Part shown: one piece after another, positions 16,026 through 24,021 of the stretch
Numbering within the stretch: position 1 is the first letter of the stretch
How the letters are laid out: each line of letters opens with the position of its first letter
Assembly (NCBI GenBank): GCA_964617105.1
Contig: CAZTWC010000013.1
Location: forward strand, 1 to 29,225
Direction: 5' to 3'
Length of the DNA stretch: 29,225 nt
From: CAZTWC01 sp964617105 [NCBI: uncultured Myxococcia bacterium]
GTDB lineage: Bacteria > CAZTWC01
Program-made: the position numbers and the translations under genes
The notes under the pieces: generated by a model
The model's database searches: none
Seen by the model: the letters and a program-made list of their open reading frames with translations, nothing else
What the model was told of the DNA's origin: nothing

Positions 16026-17495
16026 ATGCACCTGGACGAAAAAAGGATAGACGCCATTGTGGAAAAAGTGGTGAGTAAATTGGCCGGTGAACAGATGGCT
16101 AAACCATTAGGGATGAAACCAGTTTCCAGCCATGCAAGCGCTAACGCCTCTCCGTCTCTAGTAACCGGAAAATATTTCTCCGGTCCTGGTCAGGTGGGGG
16201 TATTTCCCGATATGGATTCTGCCGGTGAAGCAGCCGGCAGAGCCCAGGAACAATTGGTAAAACTTCCTTTGCAGATGCGAATCAGAGTAATTGAGGCTAT
16301 GCGGGAGGTATCCAGGCAACACAACCGTGAACTAGCCGAGATGACGGTAAAAGAGACCGGGATAGGTAGAGTGGCGGACAAAATAAATAAAAATCTGCTG
16401 GCCATAAATAAAACTCCTGGGGTGGAAGACTTGAAACCCATCGCCTGGTCTGGTGATGACGGCTTGACCCTGGTGGAGCGGGCGCCTTACGGGGTGATTG
16501 GCTCTATAACTCCCTGCACCAATGCGACTGAAACTATTATATGCAATGCCATTGGCATGATAGCCGGTGGAAATGCTGTCATATTTAATGTTCACCCTGC
16601 AGCCAAGAATATTTCCAATTACTATATCTCTCTGTTAAACAAAGCCATTGTGGCGGTGGGCGGACCGCCAAACCTGCTATGCTGCATTAAAGAGCCCACT
16701 ATCCAAAGCGCCCAGGCCCTGATGAGCCATCCTGCCATCAGGTTATTGGTGGTCACCGGCGGTCCAGCAGTGGTAAAAGTGGCCATGCAATCAGAAAAAA
16801 AGGTGATCGCCGCCGGACCGGGTAATCCTCCAGCGGTAGTGGATGAAACTGCTCACATTGAAAGGGCGGCCCAAAATATTATCAAAGGCGCCTCCCTGGA
16901 TAACAATATTGTCTGCGTGGTAGAAAAAGAGTTCATTGCGGTCAGCGATATTGCCGATATGCTAAAACAGTATATGCTGCGGTACGGTGCATACGAAGTT
17001 ACCGGGCGACAACTGGCCCGACTGGAAAAAGTGGTGTTAAAAGGAGATGGGGTTAACAAAGATTGGGTTGGGAAAAATGCCAACCGGATTTTAGATCAAA
17101 TTGGGATATCTGCTTCCGATGACCTACGCTTGATATTCTGCGAAACCTCAGAAGACCATCCCTTTGTGCAGCACGAATTGCTGATGCCGGTGGTGCCTCT
17201 TATTCGAGTATCTCATGTGGACGAAGGGATTGCCATGGCCAAAAGGGTGGAGCACAATTTCAGGCATACCGCCTGTATCCACTCCACCAATATCGAAAAA
17301 CTACACAAAATGGCGGTGGTTATGGACACGTCTATTTTTGTTAAGAATGCACCCTCTTACGCCGGACTGGCTCTGGGCGGCGAGGGATACACCTCTTTTA
17401 CTATCGCCAGTCCCACCGGCGAAGGGCTTACCTCTGCCAAAGACTTTACCAGAGTGAGACGCTGCGTGTTAAAGGACTACTTCCGGATCGTTTAA
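16026..17495 (+). CDS. CoA-acylating aldehyde dehydrogenase, microcompartment type (PduP/EutE-like)
   Basis: This 489-aa enzyme of the PduP/EutE family oxidises an aldehyde to acyl-CoA with NAD+ inside the shell. The first ~20 residues (DEKRIDAIVEKVVSKLAGE) form an amphipathic helix, followed by a Pro/Ser/Ala-rich linker to about residue 50. This is the standard encapsulation peptide layout. The catalytic core shows YGVIGSITPCTNATETIICNAIG, VVTGGPAVVKVAM, AAGPGNPPAVVDETA and GASLDNNIVCVVEKEF with the nucleophile Cys297. A C-terminal GGEGYTSFTIASPTGEGLTSAKDFTR closes the family fold. I chose ATG 16026 over an earlier in-frame start because GGGAG precedes it at 16011-16015 and the peptide then sits at the N-terminus. 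Aldehyde chain length cannot be told. Confidence 0.95.
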   Translation: MHLDEKRIDAIVEKVVSKLAGEQMAKPLGMKPVSSHASANASPSLVTGKYFSGPGQVGVFPDMDSAGEAAGRAQEQLVKLPLQMRIRVIEAMREVSRQHNRELAEMTVKETGIGRVADKINKNLLAINKTPGVEDLKPIAWSGDDGLTLVERAPYGVIGSITPCTNATETIICNAIGMIAGGNAVIFNVHPAAKNISNYYISLLNKAIVAVGGPPNLLCCIKEPTIQSAQALMSHPAIRLLVVTGGPAVVKVAMQSEKKVIAAGPGNPPAVVDETAHIERAAQNIIKGASLDNNIVCVVEKEFIAVSDIADMLKQYMLRYGAYEVTGRQLARLEKVVLKGDGVNKDWVGKNANRILDQIGISASDDLRLIFCETSEDHPFVQHELLMPVVPLIRVSHVDEGIAMAKRVEHNFRHTACIHSTNIEKLHKMAVVMDTSIFVKNAPSYAGLALGGEGYTSFTIASPTGEGLTSAKDFTRVRRCVLKDYFRIV

Positions 17496-17500
17496 TTATC

Positions 17501-18838
17501 ATGCAAAAAAATCGCCTGATTAAGTTGGTTGAGGAGGCTGGCGTTGTTGGAGCCGGCGGGGCAGGTTTTCCCTCTCATCTAAAGATATCATCTAAAGTTG
17601 ATACGGTAATCGCTAATGGGGCCGAGTGTGAACCGCTCCTATATACTGACCAGACCGCCATGATTGAACAAACGCGCGAATTAGTGGCTGGATTGGAGAT
17701 GGTGGTTAATATCACTGGCGCCCAAAAAGGGATCATTGCGCTTAAAAGCGTCTATCAAGACTGCATCAAAAAATTAAAGGCCGCGATAAAGGGAAAAAAT
17801 GGGATTGAACTATTTTTGTTAGAAGATTTTTATCCTTGCGGAGATGAGCATGTTCTCACCTTTGAAGTTACCGGCAGGCTGGTTCCTCAGCGGGGAATCC
17901 CTCTGGAAACCGGGGTGCTGGTGCACAACGTCACTACCCTGATCAATATTTATCATGCCAGCCATGGTCAAAAGGTGGTGGATCGAGCCCTTACCGTTAC
18001 CGGAGAAGTAAAAAATCGCGGCGTGATTAAAGTGCCTGTAGGGACATCAATAAAAGAGGTGCTGGCTCAATGCGGCGGCCCTACAGTTCATCCCTTTAGA
18101 GTGATTTGCGGCGGACCGATGATGGGAAATGAGGAGGAAGATCTGCTTCAATCCGTAGATAAACTCACCGCCGGCCTGATAGTTCTGCCGGCTAACCATC
18201 TTTATTTTACGTTGAGAGGTGCGGAGAGTAAAAAGGCCCAGGGTTACCTTAGCCGGGCCACCGCCTGTATTCAGTGCAGCGACTGCACTTCTCTTTGCCC
18301 CCGTTATTTACTCGGGCATCAAATTCAACCTCATATCTTGATGCGCAATATCACCTTCTCTGGCCCAGATCCCCAAAAGGGCTCTCAGGCTTTGCTATGC
18401 TGCCAGTGTGGTCTTTGCTCTCTCTACGCCTGCTCCCAGGGCCATTCCCCCCGCACCCTGTGTATCCAACTAAAAGAGATGGGCGCCAGTCAAAATATCG
18501 AGCCGCCCGTAAAGATGGTGCCGCCCGCAGTGCGAGAGGGACGTAACTACAAAAAGGTCCCCAAACTAAACCTGGTCAGGGCTCTAAAATTAGAGAAATA
18601 TTACCATCCGTTAAAAACCATTATTCCCAATGAAAATTGGACCAGGGTTCGGATAAAAATGCTGCAGCATTTTGGCCAACCAGCCAAATCAATAGTAACT
18701 AAAGGAGAGATGGTAAAGAAAGGGCAAACCATTGCCCAAATGGCTTCAAAACAATTAGGTGCCAACATCCATGCCTCTATTTCCGGCCAGGTAGTAAAAG
18801 CGAACCGGAATGAAGTGGTGATAAAAAAGGTTAAATGA
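17501..18838 (+). CDS. PduS-like RnfC-related Fe-S flavoprotein
   Basis: This 445-aa protein is close to PduS in length (about 450). The N-terminus VGAGGAGFPSHLKI and the GAECEPLLYTDQ segment are the NADH/FMN-binding signatures shared with RnfC and Nqo1. A SLBB-like part (LTVTGEVKNRGVIKVPVGTSI) follows. Two cluster motifs come next: CIQCSDCTSLCP (Cys256, 259, 262, 266) and CxxCxxCxxxxC starting at Cys300. The C-terminus resembles a biotinyl/lipoyl-like barrel (GEMVKKGQTIAQMASKQLGANIHASISGQV). In propanediol microcompartments PduS moves electrons from NADH or cob(II)alamin through the shell. Here, with no cobalamin enzyme in view, NADH reoxidation is the more likely role. It starts 5 nt after the dehydrogenase stop. 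Confidence 0.93.
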   Translation: MQKNRLIKLVEEAGVVGAGGAGFPSHLKISSKVDTVIANGAECEPLLYTDQTAMIEQTRELVAGLEMVVNITGAQKGIIALKSVYQDCIKKLKAAIKGKNGIELFLLEDFYPCGDEHVLTFEVTGRLVPQRGIPLETGVLVHNVTTLINIYHASHGQKVVDRALTVTGEVKNRGVIKVPVGTSIKEVLAQCGGPTVHPFRVICGGPMMGNEEEDLLQSVDKLTAGLIVLPANHLYFTLRGAESKKAQGYLSRATACIQCSDCTSLCPRYLLGHQIQPHILMRNITFSGPDPQKGSQALLCCQCGLCSLYACSQGHSPRTLCIQLKEMGASQNIEPPVKMVPPAVREGRNYKKVPKLNLVRALKLEKYYHPLKTIIPNENWTRVRIKMLQHFGQPAKSIVTKGEMVKKGQTIAQMASKQLGANIHASISGQVVKANRNEVVIKKVK

Positions 18839-18902
18839 CAGTGTTCACAGGAAAATTAACTGCCATATGAAATTTGGACAAGCAAAGAACTGAGGAAAAA
18901 AG

Positions 18903-19457
18903 ATGTCTTATAAAGATCCCGCCATCGGCATGATAGAAACTTTGAGTATAGCAAAAGGGATGGTGGCCTGTGACACTATGGCTAAAAAAGCCCCTGTCAG
19001 CGTACTCCAGGCCCACAGCATCTGCCCGGGAAAATTTTTAATTATCATCAATGGCGAAGTTTCTGAGGTAGAAGAGTCTATGATGGTGGGAGAAAATAGT
19101 GCGGACCACTACCTGGTAGACAAACTCTTTTTACCCCATGTCGACCCCCAGGTAGGGCCGGCTATTACCCGCACCAACCATATAGAAACTATAAAATCGG
19201 TAGGAATTATAGAAACCTTTACCGCTGCTTCAATAATTTATGCGGCTGATGCTGCCGCCAAGTGCACATCCATAAAACTGATAGATATCAGAATAGCCAA
19301 TGGACTGGGGGGGAAATCCTACCTGACCTTAACTGGTGAGTTGTATGAGGTTGAGGCCTCCATTAAGGCTGGAGTTGAAAAGATCGACACCGGACTTTTG
19401 GTGCAAACCGAGATTATTCCCGCACCCCACCCAGATTTTGTGGCACATCTGTTCTAG
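18903..19457 (+). CDS. PduT-like BMC-T shell protein with pore Fe-S cysteine
   Basis: This 184-aa protein has two fused BMC domains: AIGMIETLSIAKGMVACDTM at the start and SVGIIETFTAASIIYAADAA from about residue 98. Trimers form pseudohexameric tiles. The SICPGKFLIIINGEV segment places Cys41 where PduT has its cluster ligand (TICPGKF). Three such cysteines around the trimer pore hold a 4Fe-4S cluster in PduT. Together with the PduS-like protein encoded 64 nt upstream, this gives an electron route across the shell. The C-terminal ends of both domains match family (IIPAPHPDFVAHLF). GAGG before the ATG is the ribosome site. It is the last gene of the locus and converges on a response-regulator gene. 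Confidence 0.95.
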   Translation: MSYKDPAIGMIETLSIAKGMVACDTMAKKAPVSVLQAHSICPGKFLIIINGEVSEVEESMMVGENSADHYLVDKLFLPHVDPQVGPAITRTNHIETIKSVGIIETFTAASIIYAADAAAKCTSIKLIDIRIANGLGGKSYLTLTGELYEVEASIKAGVEKIDTGLLVQTEIIPAPHPDFVAHLF

Positions 19458-19502
19458 TGTTCATACAGCATTAGTGGTTCGGAGAAATTGCCAGGGCTGT
19501 AG

Positions 19503-20180
19503 TTATCCCCGCAGAGGGGTGCGGCATTTCATACAGAAATTGCTCTTTTCGGTGAGCATCACCTTGTTTTGACAGGATGGACACTGGACGGTGAGTAATC
19601 CCTTCATGGTTTCAATCGCTTCCAAGGCAATCTGGCTGGCCGAAGGGTCTTGATCCACGTAGGCCATCAACTTTGTCAACCTCTCTAAGATCGGCACAAA
19701 TTTAAACTTGGTGCCAATCTCTAAATAGGCTCTCTCCTTGGCAGGCAAACTCTCAGCCTTGGCTGATTCGCCCTTACGGTCATGAATCAATTTTTTGATT
19801 TTGGATAGCAGGACATTGGGATTAAACTCATCGCTCTTAACAATATAATCGTCAGCACCCAAATTTTCGATTAAATAGACAATGTCGTTTTTGGAACGCA
19901 CTGCTGTGTACATAATAACCGGTAAATTTTTAAAAGTGGAATGAGGTCCCTTGAGTAATTTCAAAAGTCCTCTACCATCTATACTCCCGGGCATCTCTAC
20001 ATCCAGGATAAGACAATCGAATACAAACCCGCGCTTTTTGCCGTCTAAGAGTTTCATGTAGGCGCCGTGACCGTTCTCAGCCTCTTCTACCTTAAAATCC
20101 TCTTTTATCAGAAAAGTAGATAAAACTTTTCTAACCAGGGGCTCATCGTCCACTACCAGGATGCTATATTGGTGTACCAT
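19503..20180 (-). CDS. Receiver-domain protein with C-terminal zinc ribbon
   Basis: This 225-aa protein has an N-terminal receiver domain with D11/D12, phospho-acceptor D60 (CLILDVEMPG), the Thr of VIMYTAV and the Lys of DDYIVKS. A helical linker (about 130-195: KKLIHDRKGESAKAESLPAKERAYLEIG and onward) follows. It ends with a four-cysteine ribbon, Cys200/203 and Cys216/219 (CPSC...CMKC), likely binding zinc. There is no recognised DNA-binding domain, so output may be by protein contact or through the ribbon. It is divergent from another zinc-ribbon protein (20545) across a 364-nt regulatory gap and converges on the BMC-T gene. GAGGGAG precedes the ATG. No cognate kinase is adjacent. Confidence 0.85.
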   Translation of the reverse strand: MVHQYSILVVDDEPLVRKVLSTFLIKEDFKVEEAENGHGAYMKLLDGKKRGFVFDCLILDVEMPGSIDGRGLLKLLKGPHSTFKNLPVIMYTAVRSKNDIVYLIENLGADDYIVKSDEFNPNVLLSKIKKLIHDRKGESAKAESLPAKERAYLEIGTKFKFVPILERLTKLMAYVDQDPSASQIALEAIETMKGLLTVQCPSCQNKVMLTEKSNFCMKCRTPLRG

Positions 20181-20319
20181 ATCTCCCTCACATTTTTTCT
20201 TTTACTAAATTCTTAAAGATTATTTCTCTGGGTTCATCTCTATCTTGACATTTTTTAATATTCCACAATTAAAATCAACTACTATCTTATTAACATAAAA
20301 CTTTTCTTTTTTAAAGAGC

Positions 20320-20377
20320 ATTTCTCGCGATCCGGAAGTAAATTGTTTCCGTTCGAGAAATCACTTGATTGCGAGAA
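20320..20377 (+). promoter_or_regulatory. Two mutually exclusive hairpins in the 20181-20544 gap
   Basis: ATTTCTCG (20320-20327) pairs with CGAGAAAT (20354-20361), with CGGAA/TTCCG (20333-20337 and 20347-20351) inside. The same left arm, TTCTCGC (20322-20328), can instead pair with GCGAGAA (20371-20377). If transcribed, this is a possible two-state leader for the gene at 20545. Otherwise the GCGAGAA-type units may be operator half-sites. The only clear upstream -35 is TTGACA at 20245, with TAAAAT after a long 19-nt spacer. TATAAT at 20380 has no good -35. Confidence 0.35.
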
Positions 20378-20464
20378 TTTATAATAAATTTGCATGTTCA
20401 GTTGCAGTGAGGTAATATATCTAAATGCATTTAATGGCAGCGATATAGGTACTTCAAAAAGTAG

Positions 20465-20489
20465 GTTGAACCGGGCCCGGCAACTTTTT
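20465..20489 (+). terminator. Terminator-like hairpin in the leader of the zinc-ribbon/TPR gene
   Basis: GTTG (20465-20468), bulge AA, then the self-complementary CCGGGCCCGG (20471-20480), then CAAC (20481-20484), followed at once by TTTTT (20485-20489). The GC-rich stem plus U-run resembles an intrinsic terminator placed 55 nt before the start codon, as in attenuators. The loop is tight and the stem short, so efficiency is uncertain. Confidence 0.35.
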
Positions 20490-20544
20490 AAGCGGGAGTG
20501 GAAAAAAAGAAGCCACTCAACCGGACAACCATGAGGAACACAAC

Positions 20545-21876
20545 ATGAGACAATGTCCATTATGTCAAGAAGAGTTGGAGACAGATGCTAATTTCTGTCC
20601 TGTTTGTGGGGTTGATTTTGAGCAACTGAAAGTTAAAAAGCGCTCCCTTAGTATTGAACCGCAACAGCTCTCCAACGATCTGGACGAGATGCTGGCTTTA
20701 CAGGAACAAGGTGTTTGCTCCAAGGAATTATATATAAAACTGGCAACTTTTTTTCTGAATCAAGAGCGCCTGAATGAGGCCAACGAACAGATAAGCGCTT
20801 TTTTACAAGAAAGTGGCAATGACGTGGAAGCGCTGATGTTAAAAGCGCGAATTATCAAGAAAACTGATGACAAAGAACAATTGAAAGAGGTCTATGCAAC
20901 TGTGGCAGAACAGGGCTATTTCGACCAGGAAGAAACCTTTATCGCCATCCGGGAATTAATAGATATTTATCAATCGGAAAATGATCTGGATAATCTAATT
21001 AAATACCTGGAACTTTTAATTTACACCGCTCTGCACGATGACCCCCTGGTCCGTAAAAAGGTGGGCACTGATTTTTCCTTTATTGACAAACATGAGCACC
21101 TATTACACGAGATGCCCGGGTATATGGAAAATTATTCCATCCTAAGAGGCCTTATCGGTTTGATTAACCAGGATCTGAATGAACTTTACCGGATGCTGGG
21201 CATGAGTTATTTTAAACAAGAAAAATTCTTTCAGGCGGCTAACGCTTTTTACGGTATTGCCGATATAGATCCTTCCCATGCCTACTTTGCCCTGACATTG
21301 ATAAAAATAAAAAAATATAGCAGGGCAGCTGAACTGTTTGATCAAATAGAACCAGATACAATAGCCTTCAATCAAGAGGAGGAGGCGATATTGCAGGAGG
21401 CATTTATAGCCTTTTTAAAACAAAAAAAAACTAGTTTTCAACGTCGTTGTGAAATTGCTCAAAAAGCCCTGGCAATTTTGCCGGAAAGAGAAGAAATCAA
21501 ACAGGCAATAAGTGCTCTCTACAAGCGTCAAGGGTTGAAGTTGCTCTCTAATCAGGAGGAAACCCGGGGGCTGGAAGCGCTGGAGGAGGCTAATAAATAT
21601 TTTCAAGACCAGCAAATTGAAGAAACCTTACAAAAAGTTTACTCCAACCGCAGTAGAAGGGAAAAGATTATTGCCATTAAACGCTATTCGCTAAGTATTC
21701 TTTCCATGCTATTTTTCTCCCTGGTGATGCTGGTTATATTTTTAGCAATTTTTGGCGATATTGGCCAAATCTGGCAAGAGGTCAATACCCTTTTGAAAGA
21801 AAGTTTCGCTGGAGGCAACAGTGCAGAAATCCGACATACACCTATAAACATACAATTCTGGCGAATGCCTGGCTAG
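20545..21876 (+). CDS. Zinc-ribbon, TPR-repeat membrane protein
   Basis: This 443-aa protein starts with a zinc ribbon (MRQCPLCQEELETDANFCPVCG; Cys4/7/18/21). A long helical part with tetratricopeptide-like repeats follows, for example LATFFLNQERLNEANEQISAFLQESGNDVEALMLKARI, RMLGMSYFKQEKFFQAANAFYGIADIDPSHAYFALTLIKI and AQKALAILPEREEIKQAISALYKRQG. One hydrophobic segment at about 383-404 (LSMLFFSLVMLVIFLAIF) anchors it near the C-terminus, leaving about 40 residues beyond. The bulk is predicted cytoplasmic and suited to protein-protein contacts. It lies 29 nt upstream of a GT39 glycosyltransferase and may be co-transcribed with it. The function is unknown. Confidence 0.85.
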   Translation: MRQCPLCQEELETDANFCPVCGVDFEQLKVKKRSLSIEPQQLSNDLDEMLALQEQGVCSKELYIKLATFFLNQERLNEANEQISAFLQESGNDVEALMLKARIIKKTDDKEQLKEVYATVAEQGYFDQEETFIAIRELIDIYQSENDLDNLIKYLELLIYTALHDDPLVRKKVGTDFSFIDKHEHLLHEMPGYMENYSILRGLIGLINQDLNELYRMLGMSYFKQEKFFQAANAFYGIADIDPSHAYFALTLIKIKKYSRAAELFDQIEPDTIAFNQEEEAILQEAFIAFLKQKKTSFQRRCEIAQKALAILPEREEIKQAISALYKRQGLKLLSNQEETRGLEALEEANKYFQDQQIEETLQKVYSNRSRREKIIAIKRYSLSILSMLFFSLVMLVIFLAIFGDIGQIWQEVNTLLKESFAGGNSAEIRHTPINIQFWRMPG

Positions 21877-21905
21877 CGCTCATATGTATTAGGAAAAATT
21901 CCTCT

Positions 21906-23447
21906 ATGGCCGCCCTTCAAAATTCTTTCCGCTATACCTTACTGCTACTCATAACCCTGACCATAATTCGGTTGGTGATTATAGGTCTAACCGGACCAGG
22001 AGATGCTGAAGCCTATTACTGGACCTGGTCGCAGCAATTGGACTGGAGTTACTACGATCACCCACCCATGTTGGCCTGGATTATTGCCGGTTTTACCTCC
22101 ATGGCCGGTGATAATGCCTTTGGCTTACGGTTGGCACCGGTTTTGATCTTTAATATCTCTGGTCTGCTTATGTATCGTCTGGCTGCTGACTCATTTTCAC
22201 CAAAAGCCGGCTTCTGGGCAGTAGCCTTGCTGGCAGTTACCCCTGCCTTTTTCTTAGGAGGGATTTCTGCCTCGCCGGATGTAGTGTTGGCCCCCTTTTG
22301 CCTGGCTTTTTTTATCCTTTTCCAACGTAGCCTGAACAAGATCTCTCCACTGAATATTATTCTCTGTGGACTGCTTTTAGGTCTGGGATTTTTGGCCAAG
22401 TACTTTATGCTGGTAATTATTCTTCCCACTTTAATCATTTTGCTGTTCAAACCCTACAGAATACATTGGCGCCAGCCCTGGTTCTATTTGTCTTCCCTGC
22501 TGGCCCTAATTCTTTCCCTGCCAGTGCTCTATTGGAACTGGATAAACCACTGGCCTTCTTTGAAATTTCACCTGGTCCAGAGGCATAATTGGGGAAGTAT
22601 GTCACTCAGCAACCTGGCCACTAACCTGGGCCAACTGGTGGGAGGTCAGATATTATATTTCAGTCCTTTTTTATTGGCTCTGATGGTTATCTGCCTGCTC
22701 AGACAACGAAAAAAGATCCAGTGTAAATGGCCAGAACTTCATCATCCAGTTTTGTTTCTCTCGGTAAATGGATTGGTTTTGCTGAGTTTCTTTTTTCTGG
22801 TTTGCCTGTTAACCAAAGAATCTGAACCCCACTGGCCAGCCATAGGCTATTTACCTCTTATTGCCTTGCTGGGCGGATATATTGCCAAAAACCTTGAAAA
22901 ACCCAGGCAAAAACGGGAACCCTGGTGTGGACGGTATTTATATTACCTGTTTATTTTTCCAATGGTTATCAACGGATTGCTCCTGGTTCATCTACTCACC
23001 CCTTTGGGTTTATATGTGCTAAAAAATTTTGAATACAATCCCCGCTTCGACCTGGCTAACGAGTTGATGGGATGGCCCCGGGTGGCGGCGCAGGTTGAAC
23101 AGATAATCGGCCCTCAGGAAGAGGTGCCCCTGGCCAGTTACCACTACACTATCTGCAGCCAACTCTGGTTTGCCTCAGCCAGGGGGCGGCCAGTTTACTG
23201 CCTCAACAACCGGCTGGATCAATTCGATTTTTTCTCCCTGGGCGATCTGCCAGCCCTAAAAAGAGATAAAATACTATTTATACATGATAACCGGTATAAT
23301 AAAAAGCCTCAGGAGATCTTTCGGGCGAAAAACATTCAGCATATCAAGGAGTTGACTATTGAACGAGTTGGAATAAAGGTGCGTCGATTCAATTTTTACT
23401 TTATCGAAGGATATAAAGGAATCCTGCCAGATATCGAGGGGTTGTAA
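21906..23447 (+). CDS. GT39/ArnT-like polyprenyl-phosphate-sugar glycosyltransferase
   Basis: This 513-aa integral membrane protein has about ten or more hydrophobic segments. It belongs to the PMT_2/GT39 fold: the first external loop carries GPGDAEAYYWTWSQQLDWSYYDHPPMLAWI, with the acidic catalytic-type residue D33 and the YYDHPP motif typical of the family. Relatives transfer mannose, arabinose or aminoarabinose from a polyprenyl-phosphate donor to proteins or lipid A on the periplasmic side. A C-terminal soluble part (about 390-513) is periplasmic or membrane-peripheral. The ribosome site is weak (AGGA 11 nt before ATG), compatible with coupling to the upstream TPR gene. The donor and acceptor are not evident. 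A strong terminator follows at 23550. Confidence 0.88.
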   Translation: MAALQNSFRYTLLLLITLTIIRLVIIGLTGPGDAEAYYWTWSQQLDWSYYDHPPMLAWIIAGFTSMAGDNAFGLRLAPVLIFNISGLLMYRLAADSFSPKAGFWAVALLAVTPAFFLGGISASPDVVLAPFCLAFFILFQRSLNKISPLNIILCGLLLGLGFLAKYFMLVIILPTLIILLFKPYRIHWRQPWFYLSSLLALILSLPVLYWNWINHWPSLKFHLVQRHNWGSMSLSNLATNLGQLVGGQILYFSPFLLALMVICLLRQRKKIQCKWPELHHPVLFLSVNGLVLLSFFFLVCLLTKESEPHWPAIGYLPLIALLGGYIAKNLEKPRQKREPWCGRYLYYLFIFPMVINGLLLVHLLTPLGLYVLKNFEYNPRFDLANELMGWPRVAAQVEQIIGPQEEVPLASYHYTICSQLWFASARGRPVYCLNNRLDQFDFFSLGDLPALKRDKILFIHDNRYNKKPQEIFRAKNIQHIKELTIERVGIKVRRFNFYFIEGYKGILPDIEGL

Positions 23448-23451
23448 TATT

Positions 23452-23547
23452 TTGGTCACTAAATGCCAATCCCTATTCAGGGCTCGAAAAAAGTTACGCC
23501 TGGAGTTGGAAAAATGTGGATTTAAAACTATGAATGCAGATCTATAA
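23452..23547 (+). CDS. Possible 31-aa small protein before the terminator
   Basis: A TTG at 23452, with GAGGGG about 10 nt upstream inside the end of the GT39 gene, opens a short frame: VTKCQSLFRARKKLRLELEK, then CGFKTMNADL, then TAA at 23545-23547. The terminator stem starts 3 nt later. The peptide is basic with an amphipathic helix-like centre. It could be a real small protein, a remnant of a larger C-terminus, or chance. I do not recognise it. Confidence 0.22.
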   Translation: MVTKCQSLFRARKKLRLELEKCGFKTMNADL

Positions 23548-23549
23548 AA

Positions 23550-23586
23550 AAAACCCGGGGAACTTTCTATCGGTTCTCCGGGTTTT
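23550..23586 (+). terminator. Strong intrinsic terminator, probably bidirectional
   Basis: AAAACCCGG (23550-23558) pairs with CCGGGTTTT (23578-23586), and GAAC (23560-23563) pairs with GTTC (23573-23576), with one G-U pair between. The loop is TTTCTATCG. It has a T-tract on the right and an A-tract on the left (from 23546), so it can end transcripts from both directions: the GT39 operon and the RRM gene. Confidence 0.85.
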
Positions 23587-23600
23587 ACAAATTCTTTTGC

Positions 23601-23626
23601 CAACCCGGCAATAAAATGCCGGGTTG
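23601..23626. terminator. Second GC-rich hairpin downstream of the RRM gene
   Basis: CAACCCGGCA (23601-23610) and TGCCGGGTTG (23617-23626) form a perfect 10-bp stem with a 6-nt loop. It sits between the end of the RRM gene (23644) and the terminator at 23550. There is no immediate U-run, so it may stabilise the 3' end of the short RRM mRNA rather than terminate alone. Confidence 0.6.
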
Positions 23627-23643
23627 ACTTCAAATATTACAGT

Positions 23644-23907
23644 CTACCATCTGCGGGGTCTACTGTCTCTTTGTCTGGGGGGTCTGGCCTCATCTACGTT
23701 CATGGTGCGGCCCATCAACTCAGTACCGTTCAGTTCTGTTTTGGCAGTTTCTGCTTCGGACTGGCTGGACATCTCCACAAAGCCAAAACCTTTACCATCG
23801 ATAATTTTAACGTCCAACACTTCACCATGATTGGTAAACAGTTCAGTTAACTGTTCTCTAGTTACTGCATAATTTAAATTTCCAACAAACAATTTCCGTC
23901 CTTGCAT
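23644..23907 (-). CDS. RRM-family RNA-binding protein
   Basis: This 87-aa protein is a single RNA-recognition motif with a basic tail. RNP2 is LFVGNLN (residues 6-12) and RNP1 is KGFGFVEM (39-46). The two central Phe of RNP1 that stack on RNA bases are present. The last ~12 residues are Arg-rich (RPPRQRDSRPRRW). Small bacterial RRM proteins of this kind are abundant in cyanobacteria and several other phyla. They are often cold-inducible and thought to act as RNA chaperones. I chose the ATG at 23905-23907 because TTTGGAGG lies just upstream. The longer open frame to 23979 has no ribosome site. A promoter at 24030-24058 gives a leader of about 115 nt, long for so small a gene and suggestive of post-transcriptional control. 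Confidence 0.93.
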   Translation of the reverse strand: MQGRKLFVGNLNYAVTREQLTELFTNHGEVLDVKIIDGKGFGFVEMSSQSEAETAKTELNGTELMGRTMNVDEARPPRQRDSRPRRW

Positions 23908-24021
23908 CTTAACCTCCAAATGCTTCAAAAAAATAAAATCACCAAAGATGTTCTTAATCAGAGGTGATGATAGCAACAAAAGAGCAATACAAAGACCTCA
24001 AACTACAAACACTGGCGCAGA

